A DNA stretch of 64,000 bases. Source: Micromonospora sp. NBC_01796. GTDB lineage: Bacteria; Actinomycetota; Actinomycetes; Mycobacteriales; Micromonosporaceae. The position numbers and the translations under genes were made by a program. Positions 35,942 to 44,093 of the stretch are shown piece by piece. Below the pieces are notes generated by a model that ran no database searches, was not told the DNA's origin, and was given only the letters and a program-made list of their open reading frames with translations. The stretch's first letter is position 1. Every line of letters begins with the position of its first letter. The DNA is taken from contig NZ_CP109078.1 in assembly GCF_035917455.1 (NCBI RefSeq), forward strand, positions 6,866,001 through 6,930,000, read 5' to 3'.

Positions 35942-36040
35942 CTAGTTCTCGTCGTAGCCGTAGAACCAGTACGGGTAACGTCCGCTGACCTGGGGCTTGC
36001 CCACCAGGCGAGCCGCCACGTGCCGCAGCATCCGGGTCAT
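35942..36040 (-). CDS. Putative P450-modified RiPP precursor peptide, 32 aa
   Basis: 32 codons, ATG at 36040 preceded by an excellent GGAGGTG ribosome site 4 nt away. The basic, helical N-terminus (MTRMLRHVAARLVGKPQVSG) looks like a leader; the C-terminus RYPYWFYGYDEN has aromatic residues at Y22, Y24, W25, F26, Y27 and Y29. It is followed on the same strand by a hairpin and a P450. Known P450 RiPPs (cittilins, biarylitides, tryptorubin-type atropopeptides) have short precursors with clustered Tyr/Trp whose side chains are linked by the P450. This exact core pattern is not one I recognise. The link rests on context and composition. Confidence 0.75.
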   Translation of the reverse strand: MTRMLRHVAARLVGKPQVSGRYPYWFYGYDEN

Positions 36041-36462
36041 GAGCACCTCCTACATCGATAGGGGACGATCATCTGAGCGGATCGTGTCACAGGGGATTGC
36101 GCCCCGGCAACGGGTCCCGACGCGGGCCACTACGGTGTGGGAACCGGGAAAATCGCCTCCCGAGACGACCCCGGAAACGTGGGGGTGGAGTGGCCACGAC
36201 CGCTTCGCGTCGGGGGAGAGTGCCCTGACCGGCGGGTACCCGGGTGTTGTCGTCACCCGGTGGCCACCTGTACCGCCGCCGACAGTCGATCACCAGAGCG
36301 GTCGTCGACAGCACATGGCTCCAAAAAGGACTATCCCGCTGACGCCGGCATCACCGTACGCATCAGCACAAGATCGCATCGGCCCGTCCTGGACCGCGAA
36401 TACGGCGGCCCGGTCGCTCGTGCGGCCGGAGTGCAGCGGCTTTGCCCCGATATGCTGCACAA
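36041..36462. other. Divergent intergenic region, no gene seen
   Basis: 422 bases between the small peptide gene and the IMPase-like gene. The open frames here have no credible start or domain. It should contain the promoters for both directions; a TATCGAT-like stretch lies just upstream of the peptide RBS (around 36054-36060, minus strand), but no confident -35 was found. Confidence 0.5.
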
Positions 36463-37260
36463 ATGATCAACTCGTTCACGGGAACCGATGATGCAGGGGT
36501 GGCGATAGCCGCGGCAGGTGCCGGCGCCGAGGTGGTGCGCGGCATGTACGGCCAGCGGCTCACCCGGATCGACAAGGGCGCCGGGGACTTCGCCACCGCC
36601 GCCGACGTGGCGGCCGAGCGGTCGATCCTCGACGTCATCCGGGCGGCGCGGCCCGACGACGCGGTGCTCGGCGAGGAGGGCGGGCAGCAGGGCGCGGCCG
36701 ACTCCGTACGTCAGTGGTTGGTGGATCCCCTCTGCGGCACCCTGAACTACGCCGTCGGGAACATGCTGGTGGCGGTCAACGTGGCACTGCGTGACGGTGC
36801 GGCAGCGGTGGCCGACCCGTTCAGCGGCGAGATCTTCTTCACCGACGGTGAGACGGCACGGGTACGCCACAACGGACTCGACGCACCCCTGACCCCCACA
36901 CCCGCCACCCAGTTGGTCGACGTCAACCTGGATCCGCCGTTCCCGAACGCGCCCGGATTCCGGGCCGTGGAGCTGATGGCCCACCCCGACTTCGTGGCAC
37001 GGTTCCGGCCCCGGGTCGTCTCCACGACGCTGGCGTTGACCTGGGTCGCCGCCGGCAAGCGTGCCGCGTACGTCACCGACGGTGGTGACCTCTCCGGGAG
37101 CGTGCACTTCGCGGCGGGGATCGCGATCTGCCGGGCCGCAGGTTGCGTGGTCACCGGCATCGACGGCGCCCCGATCGGACCCGGAGGCCGGGGACTCGTG
37201 GTGGCCGCCGACGCGGAGACCCACAGCCAGCTCCTGTCTCTGGTCCGCACCAGGCGCTGA
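36463..37260 (+). CDS. Inositol-monophosphatase-like protein lacking two metal ligands
   Basis: 265 residues from the ATG at 36463. IMPase fold elements: VLGEEGG (metal Glu, E71/E72), WLVDPLCGTLNY, and the C-terminal GSVHFAAGIAICRAAG. In active enzymes the motif is W-x2-D-P-x-D-G-T; here D88 is kept but the second Asp is C91 (codon TGC). The C-terminal W-D-x-A-A-G is V-H-F-A-A-G, so the third metal Asp is H215. Either it is a pseudo-enzyme, or it uses a different metal set (Cys/His). It may bind a phosphosugar without hydrolysing it. Confidence 0.85.
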   Translation: MINSFTGTDDAGVAIAAAGAGAEVVRGMYGQRLTRIDKGAGDFATAADVAAERSILDVIRAARPDDAVLGEEGGQQGAADSVRQWLVDPLCGTLNYAVGNMLVAVNVALRDGAAAVADPFSGEIFFTDGETARVRHNGLDAPLTPTPATQLVDVNLDPPFPNAPGFRAVELMAHPDFVARFRPRVVSTTLALTWVAAGKRAAYVTDGGDLSGSVHFAAGIAICRAAGCVVTGIDGAPIGPGGRGLVVAADAETHSQLLSLVRTRR

Positions 37261-37408
37261 GGGCCGGCAGCGGCTGTTGACATCCCCGGACGCCCGACAT
37301 AATTTATGAAAACATCGGATCGATGATGGCCCACGTCGTCCGCCGGATCCCGCAAAGTCCCGATCCAGCCGGTAGAGATCCGATGAATGCGTCGGAAGGG
37401 AAACCACC

Positions 37409-39781
37409 GTGCTCGAATCGTCCCGTCGTGACTTCCTCCGCCTCACCGGTGCGGCCGGGGCCGGTCTCGCGATCGCCGGCGCCCGCCCGTTCGCCGCGAA
37501 CGCCGCCCCGGCCCGTCCCACCGAAGCCACGCTCGTCCCGGACGCCCAGGCCACCACGCTCTGGTACCGCACACCGGCGAAAGAGGACCAGATCATCCGG
37601 GAGGGCCTGCCGATCGGGAACGGTCGACTCGGTGCTCTGACCGGCGGCAACCCCGCCGATGACGTCGTCTACCTCACCGACGGCTCGTTCTGGACCGGTG
37701 GGCGCAACGACACCCTCCAGAGCGACGGACAGCTCCCGTACGACGGGAACGGCTTCGGCAGTTTCGGTCTGCTCGCCCAGGTACGCGTCGCGCTCACCGG
37801 CCACAACCCGCAGACGTACACGGACTACCGCCGCACCCTCGACCTCAGCAACGGGATCGTGTCGGTCAGTTACCGGATCGGGAAGGCGCACTACCGGCGG
37901 GAGATCTACGCCAGCCATCCCGACGACGTGATCGTCCTGCGGCTCACCCAGTCCGGCGGCGGCACCCACACCGGCGCCGTGTCCCTGGTCGGCACCCACG
38001 GCGAGACCACCACGGCCGCCGGCAGCCAGGCCAGCTTCGACGGCACCCTGCCCAACGGCCTGCGGTACGCGGCGGCGGTCACCGCGGTCGGCACCGGCGG
38101 CCGGATCGGGACCGACGGTTCCAAGGTCACCTTCGAGGGCTGCCGGGAACTGCTGGTGGTGATCTGCGGGGGCACCGACTACTCCCGTGACGCGGCGAAG
38201 AACTTCCGCGATCCCGCGGTCGACCCGCTCGCGCTCGCCCGTACGAAGATCGCCTCGGCCGCCCGGATCCCCGGAGCCGGCCTGCTCGCCACGCACGTCG
38301 CCGACTACCGGCGGCTCTACGACCGGATGCGGTTGCGCCTGGGCGAGTCGAGCCAGGTGCAGCGGGCACTGGACACCTGGTCACGGGTTGCCGTCCGCTA
38401 CACCGACCCGACCACCCCCGACCCGGAACTGGAAGCAATGTACGTCCAGTTCGGCCGGTACCTGAACATCACCGGCTCCCGTGACCGCCTGCCGATGAAC
38501 CTCCAGGGCATCTGGGTGCACAACAACAACCCGGACTGGTACGGGGACTACCACACCGACATCAACATCCAGATGAACTACTGGCTGGCAGACCCGGCCG
38601 GGCTCGGCGAGACCGGGCACGCCCTGGCCGACTACTGCGTGTCCCAGTTGCCGGTCTGGACCGACGTGACCCGGCGGCTGTACAACGACCCCCGCAACCG
38701 GTTCCGCAACAGCAGCGGAAAACTGGCCGGCTGGGCGGTCGCGTTCTCCACCAACATCCACGGCGGCAGCGGCTGGGTCTGGCACCCGTCCGGCAACGCC
38801 TGGCTGTGCAACTCGCTGTGGCGGCACTACGAGTACAGCCTGGACCGGGCGTACCTGGAGAAGATCTATCCGGTGCTCAAGGGAGCGGCCGAGTTCTGGC
38901 AGGCCCGGCTCATCCCGACCACCGTCACCGAGCCGGACGGTACGACCCGCGAGGTGCTGATCGACGACAACGCCTGGTCTCCCGAGCACGGCCCGGACGC
39001 GAAGGGCATCACGTACGCCCAGGAACTCGCCTGGGACCTGTTCCAGCAGATCAAGGTCGCCTCCGAGGTGCTCGGCCGGGACGAGGACTTCGCCGCCGAG
39101 GTCACCGACCTCCAGGCCCGGCTCTACCTGCCCAGGGTCAGCCCGAAGAGCGGCTGGCTGGAGGAGTGGATGACCCCGGAGAACCTCGGCGAGACCACGC
39201 ACCGGCACCTCTCCCCGCTGATCGGTTTCTACCCCGGCGACCGGATCAACACCGACACCAGCCCGAAGGAACTGATCGACGGCGTACGGGCGTTGCTCAC
39301 CGCCCGGGGCATGGACAGTTACGGCTGGGCCTGCGCGTGGCGGTCGCTGTGCTGGTCCCGGCTCAAGGACGCCGAGAACGCCTACCAGCTCTACCTGACC
39401 GTGCTGCGGCCCTCGATGAACAACGGAAACGGCACCTCGGCCAACCTGTTCGACATGTACAGCCAGGGCAGCTACACCATCTTCCAGATCGACGCGAACC
39501 TCGGCGGTGCCGCCGCGGCGCTGGAGATGCTGCTCTACTCCCGCCCCGGCGTGATCGAGCTGCTGCCCGCGCTCCCGGACGCCTGGGCACCCAACGGCGA
39601 GGTGACCGGCGTCGGCGCCCGAGGCGGCTTCGAGGTCGATCTCGCCTGGCGCAACGGCAAGGTGACCAGCGCAACGATCCGCAGCGTCGGCGGCACCGAG
39701 ACCGAGGTACGTGCGGGGACCTGGCGGCGCCGGATCGCGCTCAAGCCGGGCCGGTCCGTCACCGTGACCCCCGGCCGCTGA
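37409..39781 (+). CDS. Tat-exported glycoside hydrolase family 95 (alpha-L-fucosidase-like)
   Basis: 790 residues, GTG start. Twin-arginine signal (SRRDFLRLTGAAGAGLAIAGA) followed by an Ala-x-Ala site. GH95 N-terminal beta-domain (LWYRTPA, GLPIGNGRLGALTGG, DGSFWTGGRND), then the (alpha/alpha)6 barrel with QGIWVHNNNPDWYGDYHTDINIQ-type active-site region (read at 38499-38570) and EHGPDAKGITYAQELAWDLF, and a C-terminal beta-sheet domain. Family enzymes remove terminal alpha-L-fucose or alpha-L-galactose from glycans. A strong hairpin follows the gene. Confidence 0.93.
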   Translation: MLESSRRDFLRLTGAAGAGLAIAGARPFAANAAPARPTEATLVPDAQATTLWYRTPAKEDQIIREGLPIGNGRLGALTGGNPADDVVYLTDGSFWTGGRNDTLQSDGQLPYDGNGFGSFGLLAQVRVALTGHNPQTYTDYRRTLDLSNGIVSVSYRIGKAHYRREIYASHPDDVIVLRLTQSGGGTHTGAVSLVGTHGETTTAAGSQASFDGTLPNGLRYAAAVTAVGTGGRIGTDGSKVTFEGCRELLVVICGGTDYSRDAAKNFRDPAVDPLALARTKIASAARIPGAGLLATHVADYRRLYDRMRLRLGESSQVQRALDTWSRVAVRYTDPTTPDPELEAMYVQFGRYLNITGSRDRLPMNLQGIWVHNNNPDWYGDYHTDINIQMNYWLADPAGLGETGHALADYCVSQLPVWTDVTRRLYNDPRNRFRNSSGKLAGWAVAFSTNIHGGSGWVWHPSGNAWLCNSLWRHYEYSLDRAYLEKIYPVLKGAAEFWQARLIPTTVTEPDGTTREVLIDDNAWSPEHGPDAKGITYAQELAWDLFQQIKVASEVLGRDEDFAAEVTDLQARLYLPRVSPKSGWLEEWMTPENLGETTHRHLSPLIGFYPGDRINTDTSPKELIDGVRALLTARGMDSYGWACAWRSLCWSRLKDAENAYQLYLTVLRPSMNNGNGTSANLFDMYSQGSYTIFQIDANLGGAAAALEMLLYSRPGVIELLPALPDAWAPNGEVTGVGARGGFEVDLAWRNGKVTSATIRSVGGTETEVRAGTWRRRIALKPGRSVTVTPGR

Positions 39782-39810
39782 AAGTCTCCGCTACCGGTAC
39801 GCACGTCACG

Positions 39811-39857
39811 ATCGTGAGGAGTTCGGCTTCGCTCCCGTAGGCCGAACTCCTCACGAT
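39811..39857. terminator. Terminator hairpin after GH95 gene
   Basis: A perfect 17-bp inverted repeat (39811-39827 and 39841-39857) with a 13-nt loop, 30 bp after the GH95 stop. Confidence 0.85.
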
Positions 39858-39910
39858 CCCGAAACCACTCAGGGGCGGCGAGCAGGCCGCGAGTTCGGTA
39901 CCGTCCCGCC

Positions 39911-40117
39911 GTGAACCTTGGATCTCAGCGGACCACTCACAAACGGGCCCTTGGCACCATAGCGATCCTCGCCGGCCTCTTCGTATCGGTAGTGTCCATG
40001 ATGGACGACAACGCCGTTTCGGTGGCAGCGCTCGTCCTCTCGATAGTCCTGGTCCTGACCGGGGTCGGACTGCGTATCGAGGTGGCGATCAACGAGTCCC
40101 GGAGCTACAGAGGTTGA
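39911..40117 (+). CDS. Small two-helix membrane protein, 68 aa
   Basis: GTG start. Two helices (ALGTIAILAGLFVSVVSMM and VSVAALVLSIVLVLTGVGLRI) separated by a DDN turn, with a basic N-terminus. No domain is recognised. It lies between the GH95 terminator and the decayed accessory region. Confidence 0.6.
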   Translation: MNLGSQRTTHKRALGTIAILAGLFVSVVSMMDDNAVSVAALVLSIVLVLTGVGLRIEVAINESRSYRG

Positions 40118-40160
40118 ATAGTCTGGGTTACGGCGACTGGCTTGTCGAGTGGGGCTGACG

Positions 40161-40508
40161 ATGGTGGACGGCGCGCCTGTGCGTAATTCACGGATTCTTG
40201 GTGTGTTCGCCGAGATCGTGCTCGCTCCGCTGGGAACCCTGCGGGCTGTGGAGATCGCCGGACGGGGCATCGCCGCCGAGGCACGTTGCACACTCGCCGT
40301 GCTTGCGGACAAGACGCCCTCGGGTTCGGATGCTGCGCTTCAGGCTGGCCTTGCATACGCTGACCGGCTGATGGAACTCGGCACGATCGAGGACGGTCTT
40401 GTCGAGTTGTGGCGCAGTCGGCGCGCGGAGGACCTCGACGATGGGGCCTTTGAGAAAGCGCTGCGTCACCTCGTCGTGCGCTTGGAGGCGTGGCCGGGCA
40501 GGAAGTAG
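40161..40508 (+). CDS. Hypothetical protein, mostly helical
   Basis: 115 residues from the ATG at 40161 (a GTG at 40149 is possible). A hydrophobic N-terminal half (ILGVFAEIVLAPLGTLRAVEIAGRGIAAEA) and a charged helical C-terminus (RRAEDLDDGAFEKALRHLVVRLEAW). Not recognised. Base composition is slightly less GC-rich than upstream genes, in keeping with its place at the edge of the island. Confidence 0.5.
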   Translation: MVDGAPVRNSRILGVFAEIVLAPLGTLRAVEIAGRGIAAEARCTLAVLADKTPSGSDAALQAGLAYADRLMELGTIEDGLVELWRSRRAEDLDDGAFEKALRHLVVRLEAWPGRK

Positions 40509-40548
40509 ACCGCTTGAGGTTGGATCGGCCGATGCAGCGGTTTATCTC

Positions 40549-40731
40549 TGGCGACGGCGGTGGCTGCTCGGCGGTGAGCCCGAGCTGGCCTCCAAGGGCC
40601 GGTCGGGTGGCGGCTGCCGGCTGCCTGACGCCCAACTCGATGCCCTCGTGGCCGCGCTCGAGGAGGGTCCTGCCACGCACGGCTGGGTCGAGGACCAGTG
40701 CTGGACGTTGGCCCGGGTGGAGGAGCTGATC
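40549..40731 (+). pseudogene. IS630-family transposase remnant (N-terminal wHTH)
   Basis: A 61-codon fragment reading WRRRWLLGGEPELASKG, then LPDAQLDALVAALEEGP, then HGWVEDQCWTLARVEELI. This matches the winged-helix N-terminus of IS630-type transposases (W-R-x-x-W-x-x-G-G-E-x-x-L-A-S-K-G; W-T-L-x-R-V-x-x-L-I). The recognisable match stops at the LI position; the DDE domain is absent. The 5' start is also missing. It marks past transposition at the left border of the accessory island. Confidence 0.75.
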
Positions 40732-40786
40732 ATGAATGGGGGTGGTGGGTTGACTCTCGGGTGGGTTGAGACCTGATGCTTGCGGG

Positions 40787-41356
40787 GTGGATGACAAGGA
40801 GCTTCTCAACATCGGTGCGTTTGCGCTGCTCAGCGGCTTGTCGATTGCGGCGCTGCGGCACTACGACGAGATCGGGCTGTTCAAGCCGGCTCGTGTCGAC
40901 CCCGACAGCGGCTACCGCCAGTACGCGCACGACCAGGTGGAGCAGGCCCGGCTGATCTGTGGCCTGCGTGCGGTCGACCTGCCCATCGAGGAGATCCGGG
41001 TGCTGCTGGCGGGGAGCAGGGAGCTTGTCCCGCCGGCTCTCGACGCCCACCGGGAGCGCCTCGTCGCCCAGGTGCGTGAGCTGTCGCAGCGGGTCGTGGC
41101 GGTGGACGAGTTCATCGAGAAGGGGGAGCTGATGCCCGAGTTGCAGACTGTTCGTCCGGCGCAGATCAGGATCGGGGTGACGGACGTACGGGCTGCGGCA
41201 AGCTTCTACACGAAGGCGTTCGATGTCGTCTTCAACGAGGCGATCGACTCGATAATAGTCGGCAACGACCACAGTGCGTGGTTTTGTTCATTATCCTGGG
41301 TAAATCAACCCCCGACTTGGCCAGCCGTGGCGACACCCACTTCCGACTGCCGGTAG
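40787..41356 (+). pseudogene. MerR regulator fused to glyoxalase-like domain, frameshifted
   Basis: From GTG 40787 an intact MerR helix-turn-helix (IGAFALLSGLSIAALRHYDEIGLF, DPDSGYRQYAHDQVEQARLI), a coiled linker and the first strand of a VOC/glyoxalase domain (RIGVTDVRAAASFYTKAFDVVF). The frame then ends with CSLSWV...; the expected continuation (VLFIILGKSTPDLASRGDTHF) is found in another frame from 41278, so an indel occurred in the T-run near 41281-41286. Downstream of about 41353 the sequence no longer resembles a VOC domain. Such fusions sense small hydrophobic or antibiotic ligands; this copy looks inactivated. Confidence 0.75.
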
Positions 41357-41574
41357 GCGACGGGGCTGCGTTGGTCCGGCGACATCGTGTTGATCACAAC
41401 CCGTCTGCCTGGCTCGCCGCCATCAATGCTGAAACGTCTCGGGCTGACCTGCGCAAGAGCTTTGTCGACAATGCGACGAGGGGTTATCGGACATCAGTGC
41501 CATTACATAGGGTGGTGACTTCGTTGCGTTTGCCAGAATACTTGGAGTGTCGGCGACATTAAGGACGGTATGTA

Positions 41575-43209
41575 GTGGCCAGATCCGCCGCAAAACCAAA
41601 CGTGCGTCGACGAATTCAGAGCGACTTCAATCTCGGTGGCGGTGCTGCGGAAGCAGATGGCCTACTTCAGGAAGCGTTTTTCGAATCAGGCCATTACCGT
41701 GCCATAGCTAGTCGCACGGAACGAAAGTGTTTCCTTGTTGGGCGCACGGGTAGTGGGAAGTCGGCCGCGCTGCGGAAGGTGGAAGAAGAACACCCGTCGC
41801 ATGTCATCCGCATCAACCCTGAAGATTTGTCCCTGCCTTACATAACTGATCTCGGAGTGATTCGGTATCTCTCTTCACTTGATGTGCACATGGATCCGTT
41901 GTTTATAGCGCTTTGGAAGCATGTGCTCCTCATAGAGGTTATCAAGCATCGCTATAACGTGGATTCCCCGGGTGCCATGCAGCGCTTCATGTCCACTCTG
42001 ATGGATCGCATAAGGCGCGATCGGAGCAAGCAAGCCGCACTGGAGTATCTCGAAGAGTTCGAAGGCCGCTTCTGGTGTGAAACCGACGAAAGAGTAAAAG
42101 AGATTACGAAGCGCTTCGAGAATCAAGTCGAGGCGGAAGCCGGGGGGAAACTCCCGGGCGCGTTTAGTATCAAGTCGGGCGGTAGCTCAAATTCGGCGAT
42201 TGAAGAGCGAGCTGAGCTAGCCCAACGGTTCCAGCGGATAGTCAACGAGACTCAACTTCCTCGTCTCAACAAAATGATGACAGTGCTCGATGACGACATC
42301 CTTGACTCCCCTCAGCACTATACGTACGTGGTGATCGATGACTTGGATCGCGACTGGGTTGACGAGAAGGTGAAGAACGACCTAATACGCTGCCTCTTCC
42401 GTACTGTCGCTGAGCTGGTAAGGGTTGACAATCTAAAGATTCTTGTGGCCCTACGTACCAACATCCTTGAATCTCTAGATTTTGGGCAGGCGGGGGGACA
42501 GGAGGAGAAGTTTCGAGACTTGAGTTTGCGTGTGCGGTGGACCAGGGGGGATCTCCAAGAGTTATTGGACGGAAGAACGCGGGTGGCGGCAGAAATGCAT
42601 GGCCTCGCGCATATCCACTCGCTGGCCGATTTGCTTCCCGTGCCAACAAAGACGCAGAAAGACCCGCTCGATGTCATATTGAATCGGACGCTCATGCGAC
42701 CACGCGACGCGATCGCGTTTCTTAATCAATGCTTGGAAAACTCTAGCGGGGACGAAAGAATAACGTGGGAAGCGATTTACGCGGCGGAGCAGGCCTACTC
42801 CGAAGACGGGCTTCTCGCGTTGCGCGATGAGTGGAAGCCAACCTATGCGGGCATCGATCGCGTCTTGCGAATCTTCACTGGTGCATCTCGAACGATAAGC
42901 AAAAATGACTTGATAGTGCGTATGGACGATTGCATCCTTCTGACGACGGAGCATGATTTCGCCGGTAATCGATGGATGGTCGAGGCTGGCAGTGTTGCTC
43001 TGTTCGGCCATGGGGATTGGGCCGATATGTATCATCCGCTCGTGAAGCTTCTCTATAATATCGGCTTCTTGGGGTGTTCGCTGGGTAAGAAAAATCCTCT
43101 GATTTACAGTCATGACGACAGTGACTTTATGAATAAAGTCGCCAACCTGCGCGAAGTTGCATTCTTTTCGGTACACCCAGCTTTTCAACCGGCTCTCGAT
43201 ATTAGCTAG
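41575..43209 (+). CDS. Low-GC P-loop ATPase (Sll1717/STAND-like), possible defence gene
   Basis: 544 residues, GTG start with AAGGA upstream. Walker A GRTGSGKS (56-63), Walker B YVVIDDLDRDW (251-260) and a sensor-like ILVALRTNI near 288, followed by a helical region (MRPRDAIAFLNQCL) resembling the AAA lid, then an unrecognised C-terminal domain of about 150 residues. It resembles the stand-alone P-loop ATPases annotated as the Sll1717 family, which occur in mobile and defence islands. Codon use is unlike the neighbours, with many A/T third positions (ATA, TTT, TTG, GAA). No effector domain is obvious, and no partner gene is adjacent. Confidence 0.8.
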   Translation: MARSAAKPNVRRRIQSDFNLGGGAAEADGLLQEAFFESGHYRAIASRTERKCFLVGRTGSGKSAALRKVEEEHPSHVIRINPEDLSLPYITDLGVIRYLSSLDVHMDPLFIALWKHVLLIEVIKHRYNVDSPGAMQRFMSTLMDRIRRDRSKQAALEYLEEFEGRFWCETDERVKEITKRFENQVEAEAGGKLPGAFSIKSGGSSNSAIEERAELAQRFQRIVNETQLPRLNKMMTVLDDDILDSPQHYTYVVIDDLDRDWVDEKVKNDLIRCLFRTVAELVRVDNLKILVALRTNILESLDFGQAGGQEEKFRDLSLRVRWTRGDLQELLDGRTRVAAEMHGLAHIHSLADLLPVPTKTQKDPLDVILNRTLMRPRDAIAFLNQCLENSSGDERITWEAIYAAEQAYSEDGLLALRDEWKPTYAGIDRVLRIFTGASRTISKNDLIVRMDDCILLTTEHDFAGNRWMVEAGSVALFGHGDWADMYHPLVKLLYNIGFLGCSLGKKNPLIYSHDDSDFMNKVANLREVAFFSVHPAFQPALDIS

Positions 43210-43529
43210 CGACGTTGATGCTTTGGGTGTTGGCCATGCGTCACTCTCGGCCCCCCGGGGCCTGGCGCGGCCCAACCCCAGTTCAAGATGGTCCGACGGC
43301 GGATGAGCCGTGCCGACGTAGAGGTCGTGCGACCCGTTGAAGAGGGGAATGACGATTCTCCTTGGACGACGTCGGTTCGGAGTGGATGAGGACGCTCAGC
43401 ATCGTCACGGGCGGTTTCAGGAGTCGTAGGCGTTAGCGTCTCGGAGAGCAACTTGTACTCGGGCTCGGTCGGCTCAGCGGGCTCAGTACGCGAGCTGAGG
43501 AGATGTTGACGAGGCGGTAGCGTCGGACC
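43210..43529. other. Gap at right edge of low-GC island, no gene seen
   Basis: 320 bases between the ATPase and the NUDIX gene. Composition returns to high GC. Only short, unsupported open frames were found on either strand; no repeat matching the left side was noticed. Confidence 0.5.
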
Positions 43530-44093
43530 ATGACCGATGACAGCCCGGACTCGATGCGTTGGCGGGTGTACGGCGAGCGTGCCATCTACGATCACCGTTG
43601 GGTACGTCTGACGTTGGCAGACGTCCAGCCGCCGGGAGGTGGTGACCGGTTCGAGCACCATGTGGTCAGGCTGTTCCGAGCTGTCGTCGCTGTGGTCATG
43701 GACGACCAGGACCGGGTGCTGATGCTGTGGCGGCATCGGTTCGTCTCTGATCAATGGGGCTGGGAGCTGCCTGGTGGTGTCGTGGATGAGGCTGAGGACG
43801 AGGCGGTTGCGGCCGCACGGGAGGTCGAGGAGGAGACCGGTTGGCGCCCGGGTCCGATGCGCCGCCTGGTGTCCTACCAGCCAATGACCGGGATGGTCGA
43901 CTCGCCGCACGCAGTTTTATTCGCACGGAATGCCGAGCTCGTCGGTCCGCCGAGTGATCCACAGGAGGTCGGCCGGGTCGAGTGGGTGCCGCTTGCTGCG
44001 GTACGCGACCTAGCGGCAAAGCAGGAGCTCCTAGGCTCCGGGACCTTGATTGGCCTCCTGCATGTGCTCGCCTTCGGCCCGCCGGCAGACTAA
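43530..44093 (+). CDS. NUDIX hydrolase
   Basis: 187 residues. A complete Nudix box, GGVVDEAEDEAVAAAREVEEETG within the expected spacing (G-x5-E-x7-R-E-x2-E-E-x-G; read at 43770-43845). ADP-ribose/NDP-sugar pyrophosphatase-like pattern with a proline-rich GPPSDPQEVGRVEWVPL after the box. The substrate cannot be assigned. Its 3' end overlaps that of the convergent XRE-TPR regulator by 4 bp; NUDIX genes beside such regulators are frequent in actinobacteria. Confidence 0.92.
   Translation: MTDDSPDSMRWRVYGERAIYDHRWVRLTLADVQPPGGGDRFEHHVVRLFRAVVAVVMDDQDRVLMLWRHRFVSDQWGWELPGGVVDEAEDEAVAAAREVEEETGWRPGPMRRLVSYQPMTGMVDSPHAVLFARNAELVGPPSDPQEVGRVEWVPLAAVRDLAAKQELLGSGTLIGLLHVLAFGPPAD

Noticed and set aside
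36137-36466. Open frame in the gap before the IMPase-like gene
   Set aside because: No domain or RBS, and the real gene starts at 36463 in another frame.
40399-40776. An intact 125-residue gene
   Set aside because: Only the middle matches the IS630 N-terminal domain; the ends are unrelated to it, and the start lies inside the previous gene. Treated as a remnant.
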